31,842 nucleotides of DNA from a virus. Positions 15,257 to 23,357 of the stretch are shown one piece after another. The stretch lies in IMG/VR virus record IMGVR_UViG_3300042905_000015, positions 1-31,842 of that record; one strand, 5' to 3'. Every line of letters begins with the position of its first letter. Positions within the stretch are counted from its first letter, which is position 1. A program made the position numbers and the translations under genes. Under the pieces are notes generated by a model. It was not told where the DNA came from. It saw nothing but the letters and a program-made list of their open reading frames with translations, and did no database searches.

Positions 15257-15944
15257 CCCTAACGCTACGCCAACGCCGATCACGCCACCACGGGTGCCGC
15301 TGATTGACCCTCGCACGGGTTTAATTGACCGCGCTTGGTATCTGTTTTTTCTGTCGTTGAATGATATTGCAACGGGCGTTGTTGACGATGTTAACCTTGG
15401 CACTGATTCAATATCTTTGATTGCGTCCTACGATGCCGCCTTGCTGGCTCTGGCACAAGAAGTTGAAACTTTGCCGCCAGTAGTTACCTTACCAGTTCCT
15501 GACGTACTGGGCGACTGCTGTTCGGCTTTAGAATCTCAAATGGCTGAGATGCAAAAGCAGATTGAGGCTTTGCAAGTACAACCGATTGTTGATGTCGGCG
15601 CAATAAGCGCAAGCATTGCTGCGCTGTCTAGCGCGCCAGTTACCAAGACCGCTGACTTTACTGTCGCCGCTAATGAGACTTGGCTTATCAATAACAAGTC
15701 AGGATCGACTTGCACGGTGACCTTGCCTTCAGCGTCTTTGTACGTTGGTAGGTATCTGACTTTTAAGAACATGCAGGCACAGACTTTAGTGTCGGCATCA
15801 AGCAACGTTGTGCCAATCGACAGTACCAGTGCTGGCACAGCAATCCTCTTGGCAGTTGTAGGAAATTGGGCGACAATGGTGTCTGACGGCACAAATTGGG
15901 TCATCATGCAACAAGCCGCAAACAACTGCCTCTTATTGGAGTAA
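15249..15944 (+). CDS. Virion protein in tail-needle position
   Basis: 231 aa. The N-terminus carries PRVPLIDPRTGLIDRAWYLF, which I recognise in many phage virion proteins. Residues 91-110 form a short coiled coil (SALESQMAEMQKQIEALQV). The C-terminal 110 residues are a beta domain (TWLINNKSGSTCTVTLPSAS). In P22 the needle gp26 (233 aa) follows gp10, so length and position fit, but the long coiled-coil shaft of gp26 is missing. Needle analogue or short fibre is an open choice. Confidence 0.55.
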   Translation: MPSPNATPTPITPPRVPLIDPRTGLIDRAWYLFFLSLNDIATGVVDDVNLGTDSISLIASYDAALLALAQEVETLPPVVTLPVPDVLGDCCSALESQMAEMQKQIEALQVQPIVDVGAISASIAALSSAPVTKTADFTVAANETWLINNKSGSTCTVTLPSASLYVGRYLTFKNMQAQTLVSASSNVVPIDSTSAGTAILLAVVGNWATMVSDGTNWVIMQQAANNCLLLE

Positions 15945-15947
15945 ATT

Positions 15948-16283
15948 ATGACAGTCACCGTCAAAGTCCTCGTACCGGCTAAATTTGCCGAGAACGCACA
16001 AACAACCCAGTACACTGCGACTGGCGTTACCGCCATTATTGACAAGTTCACCGCAACTAACATCAGCGCGTCTGCCGCTACGATTAGCGTGAACTTGGTA
16101 ACGACTGCTGGCTCTGCTGGCAATACTAACTTGATCACCAAGACCAAGACCTTGCAAGCGTCTGAGGTCTACACGTTCCCCGAACTGGTTGGCCAAGTGC
16201 TTGGCGTGGGCGACTTTATCAGTACAATTGCAGGCACAGCCAGCGCAATCAACATTCGCGTTTCTGGACGTGAGGTGACCTAA
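15948..16283 (+). CDS. Small virion-region protein, unknown function
   Basis: 111 aa, beta-rich, with no charged motif: VTVKVLVPAKFAENAQTTQ, then VTAIIDKFTATNISASAATI and a TFPELVGQVLGVGDFI segment. This pattern (attribute-like beta-sandwich with a bound for edge strands) recurs in small proteins beside tail genes in metagenomic phages. The stop overlaps the next start (TAATG). The role is not known. Confidence 0.6.
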   Translation: MTVTVKVLVPAKFAENAQTTQYTATGVTAIIDKFTATNISASAATISVNLVTTAGSAGNTNLITKTKTLQASEVYTFPELVGQVLGVGDFISTIAGTASAINIRVSGREVT

Positions 16284-16750
16284 TGATTGTTCGCAAGGCC
16301 ACTGAAGCCGATCTGCCTGAGTACATTAAATTAGCGCAGGCGTTTCACGCTGCGTCACCGATGCACGGGTCAATTGGTTTTGATGTGCCTGGCTACTCAC
16401 AGTTTTATTTGTCATCGCTACAAAACGACAGTATTGGTATCTGGCTTGCGGAGATTGAAAAAGAAGTTGTCGGTATATGCGGCGCTCTTGTGTACCCTCT
16501 TTACTTCAATCCTTCGGCGCTTGTCGTACAAGAGCTATGGTGGTGGCTAACCCCAGCCTCCCGTGGTAGCGGCGCTGGCGGTCAGATGTTTAAGCAGATT
16601 GAGCAATGGGCAAAAGATAAAGATGCGTCTGCATTATTTATGATTGCGTTAGAAGACAATCGGGCAAAAAAGATGGAAAATCTATACATCCGCGCTGGGT
16701 TTAGGCCAATGGAGCGCACATTTATCAAAGAGGTCACATCATGGCAATAG
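16283..16750 (+). CDS. GNAT-family N-acetyltransferase
   Basis: 155 aa, near the size of a single GNAT domain. The N-terminal IVRKATEADLPEYIKLAQAF is the usual first strand and helix. The acetyl-CoA binding motif A is ELWWWLTPASRGSGAGGQM (residues 84-102, with R94-G-S-G-A-G99). The C-terminal motif has ALEDNRAKKMENLYIRAGF. The substrate is unknown: a host protein, a virion protein or a small molecule. It lies inside the late virion operon, coupled by TAATG upstream and overlapping the next gene by 10 nt, so it is expressed late and possibly packaged. Confidence 0.88.
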   Translation: MIVRKATEADLPEYIKLAQAFHAASPMHGSIGFDVPGYSQFYLSSLQNDSIGIWLAEIEKEVVGICGALVYPLYFNPSALVVQELWWWLTPASRGSGAGGQMFKQIEQWAKDKDASALFMIALEDNRAKKMENLYIRAGFRPMERTFIKEVTSWQ

Positions 16751-17490
16751 GAACAGCAGCCGCAATTCTTGGAAGCGCAGCGTTAGGCGCAGTTGCATCA
16801 AGAAGCGCGTCTAAAACACAAGCCGGTGCAGCACAGCAAGCCGCTGATGTACAAAGAAGTCAGTTTGAACAAACACGCGCAGATCAAGCACCTTACCGTG
16901 AAGCTGGCTATAACGCACTAGCAAATTTACAGCGCACGGCTGGTAATGTGCCTGCGGCTTTTAAGTTTGGTGATTACGAATTTAAAGCTGACCCAGGTTT
17001 CGGTTTTCGTTTGTCAGAAGGCCAAAAAGCGCTTGATCGCCAAGCGGCTGCCCGTGGCGGTTTGATTTCTGGCGGCGCTTTAAGAGCAGCGCAACGCTAC
17101 GGTCAAGAGATGGGTTCGCAAGAATTTGGTAACGCTTTTAATCGAGCGCTAACATCATATGGCACAGATGTGGCGCGTGAAAACCAGTTGTATAACCGAC
17201 AGGCCGCATTGGCAGGCATTGGTCAAACATCAACTAATTTGGTTGGCCAAGCTGGTCAGAACTACGCTACCAATGTAGGCAACTTAATGACTGGCGCTGG
17301 CGCTGCTCAAGCAGCTGGCCAAGTTGGCATGGCCAACGCAGTTACTGGCGGTTTAGGTACTTACCTGAACTATACACAAGGTAATGCGTTGCTTGACGCA
17401 TTGCAAAGAAATCAAAATATGCAGTTGGTAAATACCGGCGGGTATTCTAATGTTCCAGCGTATATGGTTCAACCACCTGGAGGAAGATAA
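16741..17490 (+). CDS. DNA ejection (injection) protein 1
   Basis: 249 aa, Ala/Gly/Gln-rich. The N-terminus has a hydrophobic Gly/Ala segment (TAAAILGSAALGAVASR). Next come helical repeats and the characteristic block DPGFGFRLSEGQKALDRQAA, then GGLISGGALRAAQRYGQEMG, which I recognise from phage internal DNA-transfer proteins. The C-terminal part is small-residue-rich (LMTGAGAAQAAGQVGMANAV) and could insert in a membrane. Like P22 gp7, it would leave the head before the DNA and help form a channel. The next two genes are its partners. Confidence 0.8.
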   Translation: MAIGTAAAILGSAALGAVASRSASKTQAGAAQQAADVQRSQFEQTRADQAPYREAGYNALANLQRTAGNVPAAFKFGDYEFKADPGFGFRLSEGQKALDRQAAARGGLISGGALRAAQRYGQEMGSQEFGNAFNRALTSYGTDVARENQLYNRQAALAGIGQTSTNLVGQAGQNYATNVGNLMTGAGAAQAAGQVGMANAVTGGLGTYLNYTQGNALLDALQRNQNMQLVNTGGYSNVPAYMVQPPGGR

Positions 17491-17492
17491 TT

Positions 17493-19013
17493 ATGGCGCT
17501 CGATCCAAACATTTCTCTTGGCGTTAGGGGTATTGAATTGGCCAATCCGTTGGCTCAATATGGCCAAGTTGCAGCTATTCAAAACGCGCAAAATCAAAAC
17601 GCATTGGCGCAGTTTCAACTTGGTTCTGCTAGAAGACAAGAAGAATCACAAAACGTATTGGCTGACGTTTATAAAAGATCAATTAATCCTGAAACTGGCG
17701 CTATTGATAATCAAACCTTGCTAAAAAATTTGGCTGCATCTAACGCTGCGTATTTGATTCCTGATGTTCAAACCAAATTATTGGCAAGCGAAAAAGAACG
17801 AGGCTTGATCAAAAAAACTAACCTTGAAACAGAAGAAAAAGAATTTAAACTTAAAAACGATAAACTTAATTTTGCATGGAATTCTGTTGGTTCCGCGCCA
17901 ACACCTCAAGACGCCATTCAAAAAATTACTGAAGGTATGAGAAACGGCGTTTTTGATATGAAGACTGCGACAGCAGATATTCAGAAAATTCAAAATATGA
18001 CGCCTGAACAGTATCAACAATACAGAGTTCAAACAGTCATGGGCATTTTGGATGCCAAAGACAAACTTGGTTTTATGTTGCCAAAAACTGCTCGTCAAGA
18101 CATTGGCGGTCAGATTGTTAGCATTCAAGACAATCCTGCATTGCCTGGTTACGGTATGCCAATTGCTGGTGGGTCTATAGCTAAAACGCCAACATTTGGA
18201 GAAATGGCTAGTCAAGGTCAGCTTAACTTGGCACGACAAAAATTTGCATGGGAACAAGCTAACCCAGGCTTTGAACTTAAAGAAGCTGAAGACGGCTCAA
18301 TTGTTGGTGTCAACAAACGCACATTGCAAGCCTTCCCAGTATCTATTGGCGGGGCTGCACCAGCTGTTGCGCCAATGGCCGCGCCAGCTGCGTCTGGTAT
18401 GCCAGGCGCTAGAGTTCAAGCAATCCCTGGCATGACTAGCGTGTTAGATCAGCAAGCCCCTGCAACAGCGCCTATGGCTGGAACGCCATTGCGCGGCAAA
18501 GGCACTGCACTGACCGAATCGCAAGGCAACGCCACGGCTTACGGCATGAGGATGAGAGAAGCCAATGCCATTTTGGAGCCATTAGAAAACGCAGGGAAAA
18601 CAAATACTGGTTTGATCAAAGGCGCAGTTAGCGGGGCCGTGGGGCTTGTGCCATTTATTGGCGACAAACTTGAAGATGTGTCTGGCTCTATCTTTAATGC
18701 ACTGCCGCGAGTGCTGGGTGGTCTTAGCCCAGAGCAACAACAAGTGGCTCAAGCAAGGATCAATTTTATCACGGCCATTTTGCGGAAAGAATCTGGCGCT
18801 GCAATTGGTGCAAGTGAATTTGCGACTGCGGAGAAGAATTACTTTCCCAAGCCTGGTGATGACGCTGCCACAATTGCGCAAAAGCAAGCGGCTCGGAAGA
18901 CTGCAATTAAGGCAATGGAAATTCAAGCAGGGCCAGGCGCCAAGCAAATGGGCGGTGCTGGCGTTTTACCAGGCGCAACCGCAAACAATCCTTTGGGCTT
19001 ACCAGGACTTTAA
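17493..19013 (+). CDS. DNA ejection (internal virion) protein 2
   Basis: 506 aa, Gln/Ala-rich and mainly helical. The N-terminal 100 residues are Gln/Asn-rich (QVAAIQNAQNQNALAQFQLG). The middle has Lys/Glu-rich coiled coil (about 100-130) and a Pro/Ala linker (about 285-330). The C-terminal 150 residues contain the recognisable block INFITAILRKESGAAIGASE, then FATAEKNYFPKPGDD, seen in phage internal virion proteins. It probably corresponds in role to P22 gp20 or gp16. The first third of the gene is rather AT-rich. Confidence 0.75.
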   Translation: MALDPNISLGVRGIELANPLAQYGQVAAIQNAQNQNALAQFQLGSARRQEESQNVLADVYKRSINPETGAIDNQTLLKNLAASNAAYLIPDVQTKLLASEKERGLIKKTNLETEEKEFKLKNDKLNFAWNSVGSAPTPQDAIQKITEGMRNGVFDMKTATADIQKIQNMTPEQYQQYRVQTVMGILDAKDKLGFMLPKTARQDIGGQIVSIQDNPALPGYGMPIAGGSIAKTPTFGEMASQGQLNLARQKFAWEQANPGFELKEAEDGSIVGVNKRTLQAFPVSIGGAAPAVAPMAAPAASGMPGARVQAIPGMTSVLDQQAPATAPMAGTPLRGKGTALTESQGNATAYGMRMREANAILEPLENAGKTNTGLIKGAVSGAVGLVPFIGDKLEDVSGSIFNALPRVLGGLSPEQQQVAQARINFITAILRKESGAAIGASEFATAEKNYFPKPGDDAATIAQKQAARKTAIKAMEIQAGPGAKQMGGAGVLPGATANNPLGLPGL

Positions 19014-19015
19014 TC

Positions 19016-20908
19016 ATGGCAACACTTGCAGAGTTCCGCGCACAGTATCCGCAATACGATGCCGTGCCAGATGTCAAGCTGGCCGACTCGTTGCATCAAA
19101 AGTTTTACAGCCAGATTCCCAAAATGGAGTTTTACAAGACCATTGGGTTGGGTTCGGCTGCGGCAATACCTGGCGCTGAGAATGTTGTGACTGGTGTTAA
19201 ACAGCCAGAAGTGTCAATGCGTGACCGCATCATGGGCGTTATTGAAACGCCTTTGGCACTTGGCGCTACATTGGGCGGCGGGTTAATTTCTCCAATTGTT
19301 GGCGTTGTTGGTTCACTGACTAGCGGCAAATACGGCACACAAGAAGGTGTTCGTGCTGGCCAAGAAGCCATGAAGGCTGTGCAATATCAGCCACGCACAC
19401 AGACGGCCAGAGAAGCCTTGGGCGCTGTTGGTGAGTTCTTGCAGCCAGTTACTGGCGCTTTGCCCCCAACCCTCGGCTCTGTTGGTACAAGCATTAACGC
19501 TTTGGCGCCCGCCGCCATGATGCAGGCTGGTGCTGTTACTCGTCCTATTGCAAGACAAGTAACAACGCCAGTGCAAAATGCTTTGGCCAACGTGATGACA
19601 CGCGAACAACAGCCAAGCATGGTTGGCATGGGCGCGGCTAGTACTGATGAAGCCTTAAAGCGCCAGCAACGGTTGGAACAATTTGGCATTCGTGCAACAG
19701 CTGGTGAGCGTGAAAAGAACTTGGCCAAACAACAATTTGAATCTGAAGTTCAACGTGGCGTAATAACTGGCATTTCTGACGAAGCCAAATCCAAGCTGCA
19801 AGAACAAATGAAACTTTTTGAAGCTGGTAAACAAAAAGATATTGTTAGAAATTTTGAGCGTATGACTGAAGAAGTTGGCGCTGAAATAGCTGATCCAGAA
19901 AATATCCGTGCTGTCGGCAAACTTGTTGACAAAACGCTCAATGATGAGTACACAAAAAAGTACAACGCATACAAATCGTTGTATGCACAAGCAGATAATG
20001 CTGGCGAAACTTTGCAACAAGTGCCATACAAAAATCTACTTGATTTTATTGAAACCAAAACACCAACACAACGCAAAACATTAGACCCAATTTTGGATTC
20101 TGTGGCTGAGTCATTGAGAATGAATGACCCGCAAGGCACTGGCACAATTTCTGTCCGTGCGCTTGAAGACATCTATCAACAGATTGGCACAGTCAAAGAC
20201 TCGGCAAGCGCCAAGCCTATGAAAAACATCATTACCCAAATGGGTGAAGGTGCTGGCGGTGAGTTGTACCAAAAAGCACGCGCTGCCAGAGCGCAGTTGG
20301 CCAAAGAGTTTGAAGATGTCAGGCGTGTAGACAAGTTGCTTGGAACAAAAGCTGGTTACGTTGACCGCCAAGTGGCACTAGATGATGTATTTAAATATGT
20401 GGTACTTGACGGTTCATTAGAAGAAATGCGCACGGTCACAAAGCTACTTAAAAAAGGTGGCAAAGAAGGTGAACAGGCTTATGCAGAATTAAAAGGCCAG
20501 ACCATTCAACATATGAAAGACATGTTGATTAAAAGCGATCAACCGTCTTTTAGAAACCTTAACACGCTTGTTAATCAACTTGATGCCGAAGACAAACTGG
20601 TTTACATGTTTGGAAAAAAAGGCCGCGATGAAATTATGGATTTGCGTGATGCAATTAAAGATGTGTTGGTCAAAGAGCCTGGTGCTGTAAATTACAGCAA
20701 CACTTCTGGCGCTGTCTTGCGTGGCCTTGAAGCTTTACAAGCTTTAAGATTCCCTGGGGCTAAATCGGCTGCTGAACTTGCCCGTACTAGTGAAGTAACT
20801 GGCAAAGTCAAAGAAGCTCTTCAACAACCAAACCAATTGGCGCCTGCACAACGCAACAAAAACGCACTGCGCATTGACTTGACTGGCATGGCCAATGGAA
20901 AAGAATGA
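19016..20908 (+). CDS. DNA ejection (internal virion) protein 3, large
   Basis: 630 aa. The N-terminus FRAQYPQYDAVPDVKLADSL, followed by HQKFYSQIPKMEFYKTIG, is a motif I know from the start of phage injection proteins and peptidoglycan-hydrolase-like virion proteins. Residues about 75-190 are Gly/Ala-rich and hydrophobic (ALGATLGGGLISPIVGVVG), as in membrane-spanning channel proteins. The remaining 430 residues are a long helical region (EREKNLAKQQFESEV onward). No lysozyme or transglycosylase motif is visible. It ends by overlapping the next gene with ATGA. Confidence 0.75.
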   Translation: MATLAEFRAQYPQYDAVPDVKLADSLHQKFYSQIPKMEFYKTIGLGSAAAIPGAENVVTGVKQPEVSMRDRIMGVIETPLALGATLGGGLISPIVGVVGSLTSGKYGTQEGVRAGQEAMKAVQYQPRTQTAREALGAVGEFLQPVTGALPPTLGSVGTSINALAPAAMMQAGAVTRPIARQVTTPVQNALANVMTREQQPSMVGMGAASTDEALKRQQRLEQFGIRATAGEREKNLAKQQFESEVQRGVITGISDEAKSKLQEQMKLFEAGKQKDIVRNFERMTEEVGAEIADPENIRAVGKLVDKTLNDEYTKKYNAYKSLYAQADNAGETLQQVPYKNLLDFIETKTPTQRKTLDPILDSVAESLRMNDPQGTGTISVRALEDIYQQIGTVKDSASAKPMKNIITQMGEGAGGELYQKARAARAQLAKEFEDVRRVDKLLGTKAGYVDRQVALDDVFKYVVLDGSLEEMRTVTKLLKKGGKEGEQAYAELKGQTIQHMKDMLIKSDQPSFRNLNTLVNQLDAEDKLVYMFGKKGRDEIMDLRDAIKDVLVKEPGAVNYSNTSGAVLRGLEALQALRFPGAKSAAELARTSEVTGKVKEALQQPNQLAPAQRNKNALRIDLTGMANGKE

Positions 20909-21129
20909 TGGACTACCAAGTTTTATTCAACATTGCCGTGGCCATTGCTGGCTTCTTTGGTGGTTGGACACTGAACCGCATCTATCAGGCCATTGACCGG
21001 CTTGATGGCGATGTGCGTGGTATGCCTTTGAACTACGTCACACGCGATGACTATCGCAACGACATAAAAGACGTTCGGGAAATGCTCGGTAAGATTTTTG
21101 ACAAACTGGATGGTAAAGTTGACAAATGA
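20905..21129 (+). CDS. Small membrane protein (lysis region)
   Basis: 74 aa. Two ATGs (20905, 20908) are possible starts. One membrane helix lies at residues 7-24 (LFNIAVAIAGFFGGWTL), followed by an acidic/basic cytoplasmic-type tail (DRLDGDVRGMPLNYVTRDDY). Similar small one-helix proteins occur beside holin genes. Both ends overlap neighbours by 4 nt. Possible holin accessory or antiholin; not proven. Confidence 0.6.
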   Translation: MMDYQVLFNIAVAIAGFFGGWTLNRIYQAIDRLDGDVRGMPLNYVTRDDYRNDIKDVREMLGKIFDKLDGKVDK

Positions 21130-21623
21130 TCATCGATCCCATCACGGCGCTTGCGGGACTACAAAGCGCAATTAGCGTAGTCAAGAAAGCCAGCAAGGTT
21201 GCAAATGACCTAGCTGGCTTGGCCCCGTCTATCGCCAAGATGTTTGACGCCAAGAGCGTGGCTACCAGAGCTATGGTAGAAGCCAAACGATCTGGCAACA
21301 AATCAAACTTAGGTACTGCACTACAAATCGAGATGGCGCTTGATGAGGCGAAGCGGTTTGAGGCTGAATTGATGCTCTTATTCCAGGCTACAGGCCGTGC
21401 AGACGTGTGGACTAAGATTAAGCAACGCCAGCAGCAAATGGACATTGAAGATGCTCATTTAGCCAGACAAGCCAAAGAAGAAGAAAAGAAACGCAAAGAA
21501 GAAGAAGAAGAATACATGGCATGGGCGGTTGGTGTTGTTGTGATCGTTATGCTCTTGGGCGCAGTTGGTTGGGGCATTGCTGAGATACAAGATTTTTGTG
21601 CCAAAACAAGGTGTGGTAGGTGA
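21126..21623 (+). CDS. Tail-anchored coiled-coil membrane protein
   Basis: 165 aa. The N-terminal IDPITALAGLQSAISVVKKA resembles a phage family of unknown role. It is followed by helices, a Glu/Lys-rich charged coil (116-129) and a single membrane segment at 132-153 (AWAVGVVVIVMLLGAVGWG), with three or four polar residues and two Cys after it. The layout suggests insertion in the inner membrane with the bulk inside. It belongs to the lysis cassette by position. The function is unknown and spanin features (lipobox) are absent. Confidence 0.65.
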   Translation: MIIDPITALAGLQSAISVVKKASKVANDLAGLAPSIAKMFDAKSVATRAMVEAKRSGNKSNLGTALQIEMALDEAKRFEAELMLLFQATGRADVWTKIKQRQQQMDIEDAHLARQAKEEEKKRKEEEEEYMAWAVGVVVIVMLLGAVGWGIAEIQDFCAKTRCGR

Positions 21624-21769
21624 ATGAGTACCAGAAACAGTTTGATTTGTTTCTCAAAGTGTTCGTCAGGCTGTGCGTGGCTTGGTATGTCGTTGGTTTT
21701 CTGCGCTTTCTGCCTGATGAGCTGGCCGACAAGGTTGTGAATAAACTACTTGGAATGATTGGACTATGA
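21620..21769 (+). CDS. Small GTG-start membrane protein (49 aa)
   Basis: GTG 21620 overlaps the preceding TGA (GTGA), and its own TGA overlaps the next ATG (ATGA). The 49 aa begin MNEYQKQFDLFLKVFVRL, with an aromatic/aliphatic segment CVAWYVVGFLRFL (one likely membrane helix) and an acidic-to-basic tail. Upstream AGGTG-type pairing is weak, so it probably relies on coupling. It fills an otherwise empty 140-nt gap in a fully packed cassette. Confidence 0.6.
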   Translation: MNEYQKQFDLFLKVFVRLCVAWYVVGFLRFLPDELADKVVNKLLGMIGL

Positions 21770-22377
21770 GCGAAGAAAAGCCAGCAGATGTACTAAGCAA
21801 GGTGCTGTCTTATGTGGATAGCCCATTTAAGCTGTTTGCACTGATCCTTATGGCGGTGTTTGCGTTCTCTGGTTACTTTGTTTGGCAAAACCAAGAACTG
21901 CTGATGGGCGCATACAAAGAATCCAAGAAGATGCCAAGCATTGTTGAGGACAGGGTTGAAGACGCTGCGGCACACTTATTCAAAACCACCAACGCCACCA
22001 TTGTGGCCGTGTTTAAAGTAAACCCCATGTTTGGAACCAGAGTGCTGTACCGAGCTTACACCAAAGAAGGCCGAGACAAAACCAATGATGGGCTTGATGT
22101 TGGATTATTTACCCAGAACGCAGCCAACAATGCTGATGTGGTAAAGCTGATGGCAAGTGAGATTCCTTGTGGAGAGTACAAGTCAGCGCAATCTGAAATG
22201 GGCTTGTGGTATATCGCCAAAGGAGTTGCCTACACTTGCCGGATTAGCATCCCACCTGATCCAAGCCGGTTTGTTGGCCAAATTACTGTGGGCTGGGATA
22301 ATGAACCCACCGACATTCAGGTGACAAGAACCATGATGGAAATTGCAGCAACCATGCTTTCAAGGAGCAAACAATGA
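21766..22377 (+). CDS. Conserved inner-membrane-anchored phage protein
   Basis: 203 aa. One N-terminal membrane helix (residues 22-41, KLFALILMAVFAFSGYFVW) is followed by a soluble domain of 160 residues, which would face the periplasm if the short N-terminus is inside. The soluble part has GTRVLYRAYTKEGRDK, an IPCGEYKSAQSEMGLWYI stretch and VAYTCRISIPPDPSRFVGQI, with two Cys that could pair. I recognise this as a recurrent protein next to holin genes but know of no assigned function. Confidence 0.7.
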   Translation: MSEEKPADVLSKVLSYVDSPFKLFALILMAVFAFSGYFVWQNQELLMGAYKESKKMPSIVEDRVEDAAAHLFKTTNATIVAVFKVNPMFGTRVLYRAYTKEGRDKTNDGLDVGLFTQNAANNADVVKLMASEIPCGEYKSAQSEMGLWYIAKGVAYTCRISIPPDPSRFVGQITVGWDNEPTDIQVTRTMMEIAATMLSRSKQ

Positions 22378-22781
22378 TTGGACTAGACGCACTTCTAAAC
22401 GTGGGCGGCAAGCTCATTGACAAATTGATTCCAGACCCAGAGGCCAAAGCCAAGGCACAACTAGAACTTTCTAAAATGGCACAAGACGGTGAGCTGGCAA
22501 AGATGGCCAACGAAACCAAACTGTACGAGACTGAGCAAAACAACCTCACACAGCGCGTTCAGGCCGACATGGCATCTGACTCTTGGCTGTCTAAAAATAT
22601 ACGCCCTATGACGCTTATATTCCTTTTGGTAGCCTATTCTGGCTTTGCCATTGCATCGATCTTTGAATACGAAACCCGTGGCGCCTATGTTGAGCTGCTT
22701 GGCCAGTGGGGAATGCTCGTTATGTCGTTTTACTTCGGTGGCCGCACCATGGAAAAAATTGCAGACAGGATTAAGAAATGA
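22374..22781 (+). CDS. Holin, 3-TM family
   Basis: 135 aa. The amphipathic, charged N-terminal half (DKLIPDPEAKAKAQLELSKM) is followed by SDSWLSKNIRPMTLIFLLV, the recognisable core of the 3-TM holin family. The two clear membrane segments are at 79-97 and 109-122, and the tail is FGGRTMEKIADRIKK. Holins open the inner membrane to release the endolysin. The endolysin gene follows with a 4-nt overlap. Confidence 0.85.
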   Translation: MIGLDALLNVGGKLIDKLIPDPEAKAKAQLELSKMAQDGELAKMANETKLYETEQNNLTQRVQADMASDSWLSKNIRPMTLIFLLVAYSGFAIASIFEYETRGAYVELLGQWGMLVMSFYFGGRTMEKIADRIKK

Positions 22782-23206
22782 ACTTGACCGATCACTTTAC
22801 TTTAGAAGAACTCACGCACACAGACCACCGTGCGCTAGATAACACACCAAACGATGCTGAACTTGAGAACATTAAACGCCTGGCTGAATTCCTTGAAGAA
22901 CTTAAAACCGTCTTGGGTGGCAAGCCCATCATGGTTAATTCAGCTTTCCGATCAAAAGCTGTCAATGACGCTGTGGGCAGTAAAGATACTTCTCAGCATC
23001 GGATCGGCTGTGCTGCTGACATTCGTGTACCCGCTATGACGCCAGACCAAGTGGTCAGGGCAATCATTGCTTCAGACCTTGAGTTTGACCAGGTAATCCG
23101 CGAGTTTGACCGCTGGACGCATGTGAGCATACCCAATACGCCAGAGGCCAAACCACGCAAGCAAAAGCTGATCATTGACAAGGCTGGCACTAGGGCGTTT
23201 GTTTAG
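22778..23206 (+). CDS. Endolysin, peptidase M15-like
   Basis: 142 aa, a single-domain zinc D-Ala-D-Ala carboxypeptidase-type lysin that cuts the peptide stems of murein. The N-terminus FTLEELTHTDHRALDN is typical of the M15A group. Zinc ligands are H74 and D81 in SQHRIGCAAD, with the third being H115 in WTHVS. No signal peptide is present, so export depends on the holin. It is the last rightward gene and its last 17 nt overlap a leftward gene. Confidence 0.92.
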   Translation: MNLTDHFTLEELTHTDHRALDNTPNDAELENIKRLAEFLEELKTVLGGKPIMVNSAFRSKAVNDAVGSKDTSQHRIGCAADIRVPAMTPDQVVRAIIASDLEFDQVIREFDRWTHVSIPNTPEAKPRKQKLIIDKAGTRAFV

Positions 23207-23357
23207 TCACAGCGCGGTAAGCCTCAATGGCCGTCTTTAAGTCACACTGTAAGTGCTGAATGCGGTCATCTTGCTCACACAACTTGGCGTAGGCTTCTTC
23301 GGCAAACTTGGCCAAGTTAGCCTGGCTCCATGTAGAAAAGTCTGGTTTGTTACTCAC
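23190..23357 (-). CDS. Small GTG-start phage protein (55 aa)
   Basis: On the minus strand GTG (23357-23355) has a good AGGAG site upstream and overlaps the stop of the preceding leftward gene (GTGA). The frame encodes 55 aa, helical and polar (DFSTWSQANLAKFAEEAYAK, then CEQDDRIQHLQCDLKTAIEAY), and stops at TAG 23192-23190. Its tail lies 17 nt inside the convergent endolysin gene. Function is unknown. It occupies the whole interval that would otherwise look empty. Confidence 0.7.
   Translation of the reverse strand: MSNKPDFSTWSQANLAKFAEEAYAKLCEQDDRIQHLQCDLKTAIEAYRAVTKQTP

Noticed and set aside
15536-16147. 203-codon antisense frame opposite the needle-position gene
   Set aside because: It crosses two coupled rightward genes and its Val/Ala-rich translation mirrors their composition.
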